A stretch of 64,000 bases of DNA from Ehrlichia sp028752135 (lineage in GTDB: Bacteria > Pseudomonadota > Alphaproteobacteria > Rickettsiales > Anaplasmataceae), in NCBI GenBank assembly GCA_028752135.1, contig CP082782.1, positions 930,001 to 994,000 on the forward strand, given 5' to 3'. Under the pieces are notes generated by a model. That model saw only the letters and a program-made list of their open reading frames with translations, was not told the origin of the DNA and did no database searches. This document shows positions 41,461-51,280 of the stretch, piece after piece. The first letter of the stretch is position 1. Each line of letters starts with the position of its first letter. Both the position numbers and the translations under genes were made by a program.

Positions 41461-43284
41461 TTAAAACTTCAATTTCATACCTAACATTAAAACATTACCT
41501 TTTCCTTTTACGTCTAGATTACCAGGCTCGTACGTATTCTTTACTTGATCAAAAATATAATGATGCAAATTACCAAATAAACTACCTTCAAATCCATTAT
41601 ATTTTAAAAGGTTATATTCAAACCCTAAATTGATATCTTTTAATATATGACCTATTCTATTACTTTGAAAATACGTAATACTTAGATCCAAAGATTTAAA
41701 TTGATAAGCAACACCTATATCCCAATAATAGTTATCATAACTTACACGATCTGAATTAATATAGGGTCCATATTGATCTCCTCGTTTACCAAAAATGTAA
41801 GAAGCATTATATATTTCACATTTTTCCTTATTAGGTGACATATCACACCTTGGTATATAAATTCCAGATTTCCCTAAATATCCATAAGCACCTACAACTT
41901 TTACCTTATTATAATCAATTCCTAATCCTATAGCTATACCCTGTAAATCATTATATGTGTCACCATTATATTTTTTACTGTTACTTCTACTATAAAGCTC
42001 ATCATAAGACATATTCTTGCCGTACTCACCCACAACAGAAGCACTGAATTTTATGTCATTCATATCATAAGCATAAGAAATTCCTCCACTAATAATTCTT
42101 TGATATATTGGATTGATGAAATAAATATCCACACCATCTTTAAACTTAACCCTAGAATCGCTTTTAATCTCAAGATCATCTTTATTGTACGAGAATCCTA
42201 TAACAGACTTATTAAGCATATCCAATACTAATAAGTACCCGTCATAAGAAAAAGGAACATAACTTATTCCAAATTTCAATCCCATAAAATCTTGTGATTT
42301 ATAAGATAACCTAAAAGGCACTTCAGGAAGTAATTTAATATATGATGGAGTAATAACATTGCGCAAACTAACAAAAGCGTCTCTTAAATTTTTAAGAATA
42401 AATTCCAAATTACTCTGGATATTATAGTTGAAAGATCTCATATCTTTAATTTGACTATCAACAAATCCCGAAAACTGATTAATATTCATTTCTAAATCAG
42501 AAATAATCTTCATTGAATCCACTAAAGATTCTCCATTATATAAATTAATAGAACAAATCGATAGCGTATTAGATATTACATCACAATAATTACGAATTAT
42601 ACCTTCAGTATATAATCCAGGATTAAAGATAAAATTATATATATAATAACTCCCACTACGCCTACCTATTAAACTTGGAGGAACACCTCTCAAATGTTGT
42701 ATCCAGTTACTACGAGTACCACCAACAGCTATATTAGAAGCATCGAATCTCATAACAGATTCTACCCCTTTCTGGTAGCCAAAAGATAAATCACCATAAG
42801 GCGTTTTTACAGTAACTTTAGATTCTTCATTAGTAAAACTTTTACCATTTATATGAGATATCAAATCTACAGCATATGTATTTCCATATTTATCATGACT
42901 TGACTCAATTCCAATACCTATTATGTTATCTTGATTAAAATTTCTTAATGTACAATTTTTATTTAAGCTGCAATAGAAAATAATATCTGAATTTTCCTTA
43001 ACATTGTTGGCCGAATTCCAAATATAAAACATTGCATCACCACTAAACTTAAGACGCACTCCCTTTCTTTCAATGTTATTAAAACTTGAATATACAGGAG
43101 CTTTGACAATATTATCCACAGATATCTCACTAGCCATATCTTCTTTCTCGGATTTTACAGAATTTTCTAACTCATGATTTTTATCATACAAAAAAAGGCT
43201 ACCTTGTGCTTGAGATGAAAAAGCACTATGAGAATACAATACTAATAAAGAAGTTAAAGCAGAAACGACAAAAGGAATTTTCAT
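41461..43284 (-). CDS. Porin-like outer membrane protein 3
   Basis: Intact, 607 residues, and the longest of the three. A signal peptide ends near SHSA-FS. Shared motifs are YGDLSFGYQKGVESVMRFD, FMGLKFGISYVP, SVVGEYGKN, GAYGYLGKSG and YYWDIGVAY; the end is LMLGMKLKF. Compared with porin 1 it has extra material around residues 235-320 (NLYNGESLVDSMKIIS to RNVITPSYIKL), rich in Asn, Ser and Asp, and a Cys-containing insert near 480-500, as expected for exposed loops. Substrate and host role are unknown. Confidence 0.83.
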   Translation of the reverse strand: MKIPFVVSALTSLLVLYSHSAFSSQAQGSLFLYDKNHELENSVKSEKEDMASEISVDNIVKAPVYSSFNNIERKGVRLKFSGDAMFYIWNSANNVKENSDIIFYCSLNKNCTLRNFNQDNIIGIGIESSHDKYGNTYAVDLISHINGKSFTNEESKVTVKTPYGDLSFGYQKGVESVMRFDASNIAVGGTRSNWIQHLRGVPPSLIGRRSGSYYIYNFIFNPGLYTEGIIRNYCDVISNTLSICSINLYNGESLVDSMKIISDLEMNINQFSGFVDSQIKDMRSFNYNIQSNLEFILKNLRDAFVSLRNVITPSYIKLLPEVPFRLSYKSQDFMGLKFGISYVPFSYDGYLLVLDMLNKSVIGFSYNKDDLEIKSDSRVKFKDGVDIYFINPIYQRIISGGISYAYDMNDIKFSASVVGEYGKNMSYDELYSRSNSKKYNGDTYNDLQGIAIGLGIDYNKVKVVGAYGYLGKSGIYIPRCDMSPNKEKCEIYNASYIFGKRGDQYGPYINSDRVSYDNYYWDIGVAYQFKSLDLSITYFQSNRIGHILKDINLGFEYNLLKYNGFEGSLFGNLHHYIFDQVKNTYEPGNLDVKGKGNVLMLGMKLKF

Positions 43285-43754
43285 AAAATATACCTAATTA
43301 GTTACACACTACACTAATTATATTGTGAAAAAACAATAGTAATATTATGCTATATCAGTATATAGCACTAAAAATTATTATCAATAATAAAATTATATTT
43401 TATATCCTAAAAAAATAATAAAAAATATAACTTTTACTTCACTAAGTAATATTATAATTATGATACATCTTGTATCAATTTTACAGCTTCCAAAACTTTA
43501 GGTAAAATACACGAAAATATATATTATATATGCCATACATTATATTATATGTGCTACCACATACAACAATGTAATGCTATCTTAAACAAGTCATAATTAT
43601 ATATCAATTAACATGAAATTAAAATAACTCTATCTCTTAATATAAGATTTAAATCAATACTATAAATCTCTAGATTAACACATAAGTAAATAAGCTTATA
43701 TTTTCACCAAAAAAACATTAAACTACAATACTTAAAGCAAATATAACCTCTAAC
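43285..43754. other. Gap between porin 3 and petC
   Basis: 470 AT-rich bases with no gene recognised. It should contain the porin 3 promoter and the end of the pet transcript. Confidence 0.45.
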
Positions 43755-44513
43755 TTATTTTTTATAAAGACTCTTCCATAGGTTTCTATTTACAAATATG
43801 ACAAAGATTGTTAGTATTAATAAAAAACTAATAACCTTAATTCCTAGTTTTTTACGCATTTCCATTTCAGGTTCAGCTGCCCACTGCAAAAAATTCACTA
43901 CATCATATGCCATATCTTTAACTGTAGAATCTGTTCCATCTGTATACTGAACTAAATAATCAGAAAGCGGTGGGGCCATAACTATCTTACCAGTGGCAAA
44001 GTAAGGATTACTATATAACCCACCTTCATCAGCTTCATGACTTTCATATCCAGTCAATAACGAGTACACATAATTAGCACCATTATGCCTAGCTTTAATA
44101 ATTAAAGATAAATCAGGTGGAAATGCACCACCATTACTAGCCATAGCAGCCTCTTTATTAGGAAAAGGAGATACAAAATAATCTGATGGAATCCCTGGGC
44201 GCTCAAACATTTCTCCAGATTCATTTGGCCCATCTATAACTTGATACGATTTAGCAATAGCCTTTACTTCATCTTCAGAAAATCCTATGTCACGTAAATT
44301 ACGAAATGCTATTCTTTTCATAGAATGACAAGACGAACATACTTCTTTATAAACCTGATAACCACGTTGTATAGACCTTTTATCAAAAGAACCTACTATA
44401 CCATCAAACTTCCAACTAATTTTCTTAGGAGATAAATGCTTAAAATCTTCTGCAACACAAATATGTGAAAAACAAACAAAACAAATTACCAAAACAAAAA
44501 ACCGCATTAACAT
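43755..44513 (-). CDS. petC: Cytochrome c1 of the bc1 complex
   Basis: Cytochrome c1 passes electrons from the Rieske protein to cytochrome c at the periplasmic face. The 252-residue protein has an N-terminal signal (RFFVLVICFVCFSHICVA), the haem-binding motif VCSSCHSM, the usual R-R-FRNL segment (KRIAFRNLRDIG), IVMAPPLSDYLVQYTDGT with the axial Met, AYDVVNFLQWAAEPEMEMRK and one C-terminal membrane anchor. It overlaps petB by one base (TAATG). Confidence 0.96.
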   Translation of the reverse strand: MLMRFFVLVICFVCFSHICVAEDFKHLSPKKISWKFDGIVGSFDKRSIQRGYQVYKEVCSSCHSMKRIAFRNLRDIGFSEDEVKAIAKSYQVIDGPNESGEMFERPGIPSDYFVSPFPNKEAAMASNGGAFPPDLSLIIKARHNGANYVYSLLTGYESHEADEGGLYSNPYFATGKIVMAPPLSDYLVQYTDGTDSTVKDMAYDVVNFLQWAAEPEMEMRKKLGIKVISFLLILTIFVIFVNRNLWKSLYKK

Positions 44514-45739
44514 TATTTCATCTCCGGTACTGTATCACTTATCGTATCTGGAAGCATAACTGGCTTTTCATACCTAGATAATATCGGTAAAACAATCAAA
44601 AAATAAGAAAAATAATATAATGTAGATAACCTACTAAGTGTTACAAATGGCTCTTTTACTTCTTGACCACCAAGCCAAGTTAAAAAACAAAAATTTACCA
44701 CAAATAACCAATAAAAAATCCTAAAAATTGGACGATAGCTACCACTCTTAGCTTTACACTTATCCAATACAGGTAATAAAAACCATACTGCTATGGAACT
44801 AATCATAGTAATTACCCCTAACAATTTATCAGGAATAGAACGTAACATAGCATAAAAAGGTAAAAAATACCACTCAGGCACTATATGAGGAGGAGTAACC
44901 ATAGGATCAGCTTCAATATAATTATCTGGATGACCTAAATAATTTGGAATATAAAATACAAACAAGAATAAAAATACAAAAAATATACCAAATGTTATAC
45001 AATCTTTAACAATAAAATAAGGATAAATTGGAATAGTATCTTTCTTAGACTTTACTTCTATCCCACTAGGATTTCCTGATCCGAATCTATGTAATGCTAA
45101 TACATGTAATGATGCAAGCATCACTATAATAAAAGGTAGTAAATAGTGTAATGCAAAAAATCTATTTAACGTTGGATTATCAACGGAAAAACCACCCCAC
45201 AACCACTGTACAATATCCTGACCAACTAAAGGTATAACAGAAAATAAATTAGTAATTACAGTTGCACCCCAAAAGCTCATCTGTCCCCACGGCAACACAT
45301 AACCCATAAATGCTGTTGCCATCATTGCAAAAAAGATAAAAATCCCTACAAACCAAACTAATTCCCTAGGACTTTTATAAGAACCATAATATAAACCACG
45401 CAATATATGTATGTATACAACTATAAAAAAGAATGAAGCTCCAACAGCATGAGTATAACGTATTAACCAACCATAATTAACATCCCGCATTATTCTTTCA
45501 ACACTATTAAATGCATGTGCAACATGTGGCGTATAATGCATTGCTAGGAATATACCTGTTATAATCTGTAATATGAGAGCAATACCAGCCAATGAACCAA
45601 AATTCCACGCATAATTCAAATTCTTTGGTACTTGATATGAAGCTAATCCTTTTAAAAAAGAACAAATTGGCAACCTATATTCTATCCATGCTAAAATACC
45701 ATTTCCTTCGGGTTTTTTCATATTGTCATGCCCAGACAT
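44513..45739 (-). CDS. petB: Cytochrome b of the bc1 complex
   Basis: The membrane core of complex III, 408 residues with eight helices and two b haems. Visible are TGIFLAMHYTPH, RYTHAVGASFFFIVVYIHI and LHYLLPFIIVMLASLHVLAL with the paired axial His, LPWGQMSFWGATVITN, and the Qo motif PPHIVPEWYFLPFYAML. It lies 23 bp after petA and overlaps petC. Confidence 0.97.
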   Translation of the reverse strand: MSGHDNMKKPEGNGILAWIEYRLPICSFLKGLASYQVPKNLNYAWNFGSLAGIALILQIITGIFLAMHYTPHVAHAFNSVERIMRDVNYGWLIRYTHAVGASFFFIVVYIHILRGLYYGSYKSPRELVWFVGIFIFFAMMATAFMGYVLPWGQMSFWGATVITNLFSVIPLVGQDIVQWLWGGFSVDNPTLNRFFALHYLLPFIIVMLASLHVLALHRFGSGNPSGIEVKSKKDTIPIYPYFIVKDCITFGIFFVFLFLFVFYIPNYLGHPDNYIEADPMVTPPHIVPEWYFLPFYAMLRSIPDKLLGVITMISSIAVWFLLPVLDKCKAKSGSYRPIFRIFYWLFVVNFCFLTWLGGQEVKEPFVTLSRLSTLYYFSYFLIVLPILSRYEKPVMLPDTISDTVPEMK

Positions 45740-45762
45740 ATCAACTACCTCTCGATATTAAA

Positions 45763-46324
45763 CTATGCAACATCAGTTCCTTTTGTACCAATAACAATAA
45801 CATCTCTTCCAGAAAAGTAATAATCAGGAACAGGAAGATTAAGAGGAGCTGGTCCACTAATAATTCTTCCAGAAGTATCATATTTAGAACCGTGACATGG
45901 ACAATACCAACCTTGTTTGCCATCATCAACCTCAACTGGTACACACCCTAAATGTGTACAAATACCAACCATAACTAACCATTCTTCTCTTCCTTTATGT
46001 GTTCGTTCCTGATCAGATTGGGGATGTCGTAAATTTTCAATTTTAACAGATCTAGCTTCTTCTATTTCTTGTGTAGTACGCTTACGTATAAAAACAGGTT
46101 TACCTTGCCATTTTACAACCTTAGTTTTCCCTTCTTTAATATCTGACAAATTTACTTCAACAGTTGACTGTGCTATTACTTCTGCAGACGGACTTAAAAA
46201 CTTTATCAAAGGATAAATCGATGAAAATAATCCAATACCTGCCATAGATAAAGTAGTTAACCCTAAAAAATCTCGTCTTTTAACTTTTTTTAAATCCAGA
46301 TTCTTTATTTTCACCGTTGCTCAT
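45763..46324 (-). CDS. petA: Rieske iron-sulfur protein of the bc1 complex, N-terminal frameshift
   Basis: The Rieske protein carries the [2Fe-2S] cluster of complex III. The cluster motifs are CTHLGCVP and CPCHGSKYD. The N-terminus has VKRRDFLGLTTLSMAG, a twin-arginine-type signal anchor. The open frame starts at GTG 46314 without a ribosome site. A better start is ATG 46324 in the next frame, with GAAGGG five bases upstream, reading MSNGENKESGFKK; a T7 run on the + strand at 46285-46291 separates it from VKRRDF. Six would join them into 186 residues. It heads petABC. Confidence 0.92.
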
Positions 46325-46778
46325 AATTACCCTTCAATATTTATAACATAAAACGATATTAAAGTACATAACATTAGAATTAGTATTATAAAAGTAATAT
46401 CCTATTACACAAGCATATTTTATTAACTAATTACCCCACTTATTTATATTAAGTTACATTATTTATTATATCATATAAATTAAGTATACCTAAATAGAAT
46501 GATTAAGAGATACTGATAATATTTAATTTGATACAACAAATATTATTATGTAACTTCTTAATCACACATCTGTATACATCATATTAATCCTATACAAGAT
46601 TTAGGATAAAAAGTAAAGTATCAAGAGAAAACAAAATTACATTATAATATCAAGGGCTGATATTAAATAAACATTCAATCAATAATAGATTAAAACCCAA
46701 ACTATGTAAATATCTACACTATATAAAAATTAATAGGAAATTTCATACAGAAATTAATCAATGCAATGCATATAAATT
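46325..46778. other. Gap upstream of petA
   Basis: 454 AT-rich bases holding the long inverted repeat at 46501-46563 and presumably the petABC promoter. No gene seen. Confidence 0.45.
46501..46563. repeat. Long imperfect inverted repeat upstream of petABC
   Basis: The left arm (46501-46524, starting GATTAAGAGATACTG) pairs with the right arm (46538-46563, ending TAACTTCTTAATC) over about 22 positions with a few mismatches and two extra bases, around a 13-base loop. It is the largest hairpin I found. It could end the leftward transcript of the 46779 gene or act in the pet leader region. The two ends are perfect (GATTAAGA/TCTTAATC and ATAATATTT/AAATATTAT). Confidence 0.55.
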
Positions 46779-47654
46779 CTACATCCTACCTAACACATCT
46801 AATATTCTATCCTGTTTTCTTTTAAATTTATCAGGACTATATCTATATGCGTTATCACACATAATATTATACTCATCAAGTAAGTTTGACAAGGTATCAT
46901 GCTTTACCTGTTTAACTTTCAATTCACCACTTAAACTACTTATTACCTTATTATTTTCCTTCTTAATAAGACCATATTCAGTCTTACTACAATAAACCAT
47001 TAACTGATCTACTACAAATACCACCAAGAATAGCGATACTAATGTACAATACATAAATAAATCACTAAATCCAGGACTTTCATTTATTGGTCCATCAAAA
47101 GATTGATATAAAAATACTAATAATGCCATACTTAAAATGATAAGCTTTACTATTTTACAACAAATATAAAAATCACAGAATTTTTTATTACATGATATTA
47201 AATTTTTTTCTTCTACATTAACAGAGACTTTAGTATTAGGATACAAATCATTGAAAGCCCAGTCTATTGATCTACTGAGAATACTCAATTTTATTTCTAA
47301 ATTAGCTAATTTAGTTTTTAAACAATGAATTTCTTGTCTCTGTTTGCTAACCTTATCCTGTTTTATACTCTTTCTCTTTAACATTATACTAGTAATAGAT
47401 AAGATAACTAAAAAACTAGATAATATCATTCCATATATCTTAAATTTTAGAGCTGTTGCTGGGTCTTTTGTACCACCATACAATAAAAAGAACATAACAA
47501 GGCCAATACTTAAAATAAGAAGAACCCAAGCTACGATATCGCTCTTTTTGCTACCACCACAATAGCGCTTTACAGCACCTAAACCAAATATCAAAGCTAT
47601 AGTTCCAGACACAAGACCAGCTGTCTGCCCAGCAGCAGTGTTAAATAACAACAT
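46779..47654 (-). CDS. Membrane protein with central coiled coil, function unknown
   Basis: A 291-residue protein I do not recognise. Predicted layout: helix 1 (residues ~5-28, GQTAGLVSGTIALIFGLGAV), helix 2 (~40-60), helix 3 (~70-90), a charged coiled-coil-like segment (~92-130, KRKSIKQDKVSKQRQEIHC onward), a loop with CNKKFCDFYICC, helices 4 and 5 (~170-225), then a second hydrophilic helical region ending RKQDRILDVLGRM. No signal peptide cleavage site. It stands alone with long flanks. Probably lineage-specific. Confidence 0.72.
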   Translation of the reverse strand: MLLFNTAAGQTAGLVSGTIALIFGLGAVKRYCGGSKKSDIVAWVLLILSIGLVMFFLLYGGTKDPATALKFKIYGMILSSFLVILSITSIMLKRKSIKQDKVSKQRQEIHCLKTKLANLEIKLSILSRSIDWAFNDLYPNTKVSVNVEEKNLISCNKKFCDFYICCKIVKLIILSMALLVFLYQSFDGPINESPGFSDLFMYCTLVSLFLVVFVVDQLMVYCSKTEYGLIKKENNKVISSLSGELKVKQVKHDTLSNLLDEYNIMCDNAYRYSPDKFKRKQDRILDVLGRM

Positions 47655-48064
47655 TACCTCTCCCTTTTGTTTGTTGAGTGTAATATGCTAATTCCATTGT
47701 GTTATTTCTGACACTATACATATGGTATTATAGAATTAACATATAATCTTTATTTAAAAAATATGTTGATAAAAATATTATATATCCTATACTTTAATAA
47801 AAGTTTATAATGGTAGGATTTTTCTTAAAATTAATTGATATATAACTTATTAGTATTCAATACATTGTTTCATAAAAATAGTAAAAATCACAAAAGCATC
47901 TACTATTTTATTTAAAATTAACTTAACGAAAAGTGATTAACATTTATTAATATATTATCTTTTATCCAGTTATTTTACACTGTATCACACCATTATTCCG
48001 CTTTAGCCGCCTGATTTATCAAATATACGACTAGTAATACTTTCTTGGTATTGATTATTTAAAA
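47655..48064. other. Gap between the 46779 gene and znuB
   Basis: 410 bases. Near 48000 on the minus strand, just past the znuB end, the GC content rises and a short frame reads NTKKVLLVVYLINQAAKAE then stop. It has no start and no identified source; possible gene-end debris. Confidence 0.35.
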
Positions 48065-48865
48065 TTAATTAATTAACTTGTTTATGCAGTACATACATAA
48101 CAAAAACATAAATGATACTATAATAATTAAAGGGCCAGGAAAGATATCAAATCTTTCCGATAATAAAAGTCCTATAATGCCAGAAAATATAGAAATAATT
48201 GTAGACATTACTATCATGTGCAACGGAGTTTTCGATACTAATCTTGCCGCTGCTGCAGGAATAACTAAAAACGCAGTAATTAACAATATACCTACTAATT
48301 GAGCTGCAAAAGCAATAAAAATAGATAATATAACTAGAAACTCTAGCTTAACTAATCCTATATTTACACCCTCTGATGCAGATAAATCGTTACTTATTGA
48401 TATAATTAACCAATATTTCCATCTGTATACAATAAGAATAATTACTACTAATGCTACTAAACCCATTACTAAAAGATCTTTACTAGTTAACATTAACACA
48501 TCCCCAAACAGTGAATGTATAATGTTACTGTTTGCAGATGGAAAAAAAGATAATAGTATCATTCCCAAAGATATAATTACATTAGTCACAATATTTAATA
48601 TTGTATCTATAGAATAAATTTTGTTCATACTGTAAGATAGTAATAAAGCAAAAATAATAGAGACACACAAAATTCCGCTAGACATACTAACATTTAGCAT
48701 GATAGCTAAAGCTACTCCCAGAATAGATGAATGAGAAATACTATCCCCAACATATGAAAGATTTTTCCATATCATAAATGAACCTAGTGATCCTGTAACT
48801 AAGCTCACAATTAATATAGCAATCACCCCATTAATAAAAAAATATTCATTAACAATCTCAAACAT
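48065..48865 (-). CDS. znuB: ABC transporter permease, ZnuB/metal-uptake type
   Basis: An ABC-3 family permease of 266 residues with about eight helices. Family marks are SLVTGSLGSFMIWKNLSYVGDSISHSSILGVA near the start and LLITAFLVIPAAAARLVS in the second half. This family carries Zn, Mn or Fe; zinc is the most likely substrate but the ATPase and binding protein are not in the window to confirm it. It starts 6 bp after the Mth938-like gene. Confidence 0.88.
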   Translation of the reverse strand: MFEIVNEYFFINGVIAILIVSLVTGSLGSFMIWKNLSYVGDSISHSSILGVALAIMLNVSMSSGILCVSIIFALLLSYSMNKIYSIDTILNIVTNVIISLGMILLSFFPSANSNIIHSLFGDVLMLTSKDLLVMGLVALVVIILIVYRWKYWLIISISNDLSASEGVNIGLVKLEFLVILSIFIAFAAQLVGILLITAFLVIPAAAARLVSKTPLHMIVMSTIISIFSGIIGLLLSERFDIFPGPLIIIVSFMFLLCMYCINKLIN

Positions 48866-48871
48866 AAAAAC

Positions 48872-49234
48872 TTATAACGATATTAAAGCTGCACAAATAT
48901 TTCTACCTTCATACAAAAGAACATTATATGTACGACAAACCGCCCCTGTAGACATATGCTCAAGATTGAAACCTTTCTTTAAAAAATTATTTTTTACTTC
49001 ATTAGGTAAAAATATATGATCTTTACCAGTACCAACTAATACTATATCTAAAGCTGTATCTAATAATCCAATTATATCCTCTAAGTTAGAAATACTAAGA
49101 TTCAAATAAGAAATAATTTTATTTGGAAAAACTATATGAGATCCTAAATATACATTATCATTTATCAAAAATTTACCTGTACCATAGCCAGTAATTACAT
49201 TTTGGTTAGTACAAATAATCGGTGTAATATCCAT
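48872..49234 (-). CDS. Mth938/NDUFAF3-like domain protein
   Basis: A 120-residue DUF498-type protein. The pattern SHIVFPNKIISYLNLS, DIVLVGTGKDHIFLPNEV, NFLKKGFNLEHMSTGAVCRTYNVLLYEGRNICAALI is typical. Mitochondrial relatives (NDUFAF3) assist complex I assembly, and this genome has complex I, so a similar role is possible but inferred. It lies immediately upstream of znuB and is likely co-transcribed with it. Confidence 0.85.
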   Translation of the reverse strand: MDITPIICTNQNVITGYGTGKFLINDNVYLGSHIVFPNKIISYLNLSISNLEDIIGLLDTALDIVLVGTGKDHIFLPNEVKNNFLKKGFNLEHMSTGAVCRTYNVLLYEGRNICAALISL

Positions 49235-49563
49235 AATTTCTCATTTAACAATTACATTTATTCCCGTAAATTTAAACGCTTTCTACTATAAATAATATAT
49301 ACATCTAACCACCTTATCAACTTTAATATGTTACAATATAAAATACTTAAGATAACTGTATATATAACAATTAAATATCTTAACTCAAAAGCATAAATTA
49401 CCTTAAGTATATTAACCCTTCCCACAAGATAGATTACAACCCATTTTCACCAAATTATATATAATACCTATAGCATGTACATTTATAAAACGATAACAAG
49501 TATGAATCTATAGCCAAAAAATAAATCAACCTACAAATACTACAAATTAAGACCTACATACAA
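49235..49563. other. Gap between the Mth938-like gene and tsf
   Basis: 329 AT-rich bases. No gene or strong structure recognised; the promoter for the Mth938-znuB pair should be at its left end. Confidence 0.45.
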
Positions 49564-50430
49564 CTATTTATTAATAGTAAATAATTTATAATCAATAAGA
49601 TTAATATTAGAACCCAACTCTGATTCTTTTTTCTTGATTAGTTCAGAAATTGTCAACTGACCATCCATTACAAATATTTGATTCAATAAAACAACCTCTT
49701 GATAAAATTTAGTCATTCTACCATCTATTATTTTTTCTACAACTGATGCTGGCTTATTTAACTGATCAACCTGTTTCCTGATAATCTCACGTTCTTTATC
49801 CAAAATATCTTTATCTAAAACATCTACAGAGAGTGCTTCGGGCTTTGCTGCAACAATATGCATAGCTATTTGTCTTGCTAAAACTTTCAATTGTTCACTA
49901 TCACCAGTAGATTCCAACGCAACTATTGCACCTATCTTACCAAGATTATCAACTACAGGATTATGAATATATCCACAAACAACCCCACTATTAACAGATA
50001 GACAGCCTACTTTATTTAAATGAATATTCTCTCCTATTATTGCAATATTACTCATTATTTCATCATTAATAGTAACACCACTAGTATATTCACATTTTAA
50101 AAAATTCTCTATACTATCAACAGTATATTGACTAGCTAAAGAAACTAAACTTAAAACTAACTTTTGAAATTTTTCATTGCGTGCAACAAAATCAGTTTCT
50201 GAATTTACTTCTAAAATTGCACCTTTATTTCCATTGATACAAATTGCTATTAAACCATCACATACATCTTTTGTAGATTTTTTATAAGCTTTTGCAATAC
50301 CTTGTTCTCTCAAATAATTCTTTGCTTTTTCTATATCACCTGCACAAGAGGTTAATGCATCTTTACAATCTCCAACACCTGCACCGGTAAGATCACGTAA
50401 TTTTTTTATTGCACTAATATCAACCTTCAT
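49564..50430 (-). CDS. tsf: Elongation factor Ts
   Basis: EF-Ts recharges EF-Tu with GTP. The 288-residue protein begins MKVDISAIKKLRDLTGAGVGDCKDAL, continues with AIAYKK-type KAYKKSTKDVCDGLI, VNSETDFVARNEKFQ and MHIVAAKPEALSVD. ATG 50430 is preceded by GGGGGAAGTAATA and fits the family; a longer frame to 50490 adds an unrelated lead. It overlaps rpsB by 11 bp. Confidence 0.96.
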   Translation of the reverse strand: MKVDISAIKKLRDLTGAGVGDCKDALTSCAGDIEKAKNYLREQGIAKAYKKSTKDVCDGLIAICINGNKGAILEVNSETDFVARNEKFQKLVLSLVSLASQYTVDSIENFLKCEYTSGVTINDEIMSNIAIIGENIHLNKVGCLSVNSGVVCGYIHNPVVDNLGKIGAIVALESTGDSEQLKVLARQIAMHIVAAKPEALSVDVLDKDILDKEREIIRKQVDQLNKPASVVEKIIDGRMTKFYQEVVLLNQIFVMDGQLTISELIKKKESELGSNINLIDYKLFTINK

Positions 50431-51280
50431 TATTACTTCCCCCCATAAGATCTTCTTCTTTAATATTTTCAGTATTATGTACAATACCACCTTTATTATT
50501 TCTATTATCTTTATTTGTTCTCAAAAGATCTTCTCTTTTTTCTACGGAGAAGTCTTTAATACCATCAACATTAATACCAGATTTAGCTAAATCAGAGCGT
50601 ATAGCTTCTAATATAGTATCTGATACAATCTTACAGAAAAAATCGATAGAACGTACAGCATCATCATTACCAGGAATTGGATAATCTATACCACTTGGAT
50701 CAGAATTAGTATCCAATACCGCTATAACAGGAATATTTAGTTTATTTGCCTCCTTAATAGCAATATGTTCTTTATTAGTATCGATCACAAACAAAGCATG
50801 AGGTAACCCTCCCATATTACAAATACCACCTATCGATCTATCAAGCTTTGCTCTTTTCTTTTCAAAAAGTAATAATTCTTTCTTTGTAAACTGATTATCT
50901 ACATTCTCTATCAATTTCTCATATTCCCTAAGTCTCTTTATTGATAAAGAAATAGTTTCCCAGTTTGTTAGCATACCTCCTAACCACCTATTATTTATGT
51001 AATACTGCCCACAACGTATTGCTTCGTCAGCAATAATAGCAGATGCTTGAACTTTAGTTCCTATAAATAATACTCTTCCTCTTTTAAGCACTATATCATA
51101 TAAAGCTTTCAATGCATTTTTAAGTAAGAATACTGTACTTTGTAGATTGATAATGTGAATATCATTATGTACTCCATATATATATGGCGCCATCTTTGGA
51201 TTCCACCTGCTTGCCTTGTGTCCAAAGTGAACACCAGACTCCACTAAATCACGCATTGCAAATTTTGGCAAATCAACCAT
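50420..51280 (-). CDS. rpsB: Small ribosomal subunit protein uS2
   Basis: Ribosomal protein S2, 286 residues. Visible are MRDLVESGVHFGHKASRWNP, NDIHIINLQSTVFLL, RWLGGMLTNWETI, GLPHALFVIDTNKE and VIAVLDTNSDPSGIDYPIPG. The C-terminal 40 residues are a hydrophilic tail. AGGAG precedes the ATG. It is the first gene of rpsB-tsf; its leader carries the hairpin at 51334-51358. Confidence 0.97.
   Translation of the reverse strand: MVDLPKFAMRDLVESGVHFGHKASRWNPKMAPYIYGVHNDIHIINLQSTVFLLKNALKALYDIVLKRGRVLFIGTKVQASAIIADEAIRCGQYYINNRWLGGMLTNWETISLSIKRLREYEKLIENVDNQFTKKELLLFEKKRAKLDRSIGGICNMGGLPHALFVIDTNKEHIAIKEANKLNIPVIAVLDTNSDPSGIDYPIPGNDDAVRSIDFFCKIVSDTILEAIRSDLAKSGINVDGIKDFSVEKREDLLRTNKDNRNNKGGIVHNTENIKEEDLMGGSNNEG

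Noticed and set aside
36930..43284. Assignment of the three porins to the OMP-1/P44/Msp2 family
   Set aside because: They are much longer (484-607 residues), and the motifs seen are of general porin type rather than that family.
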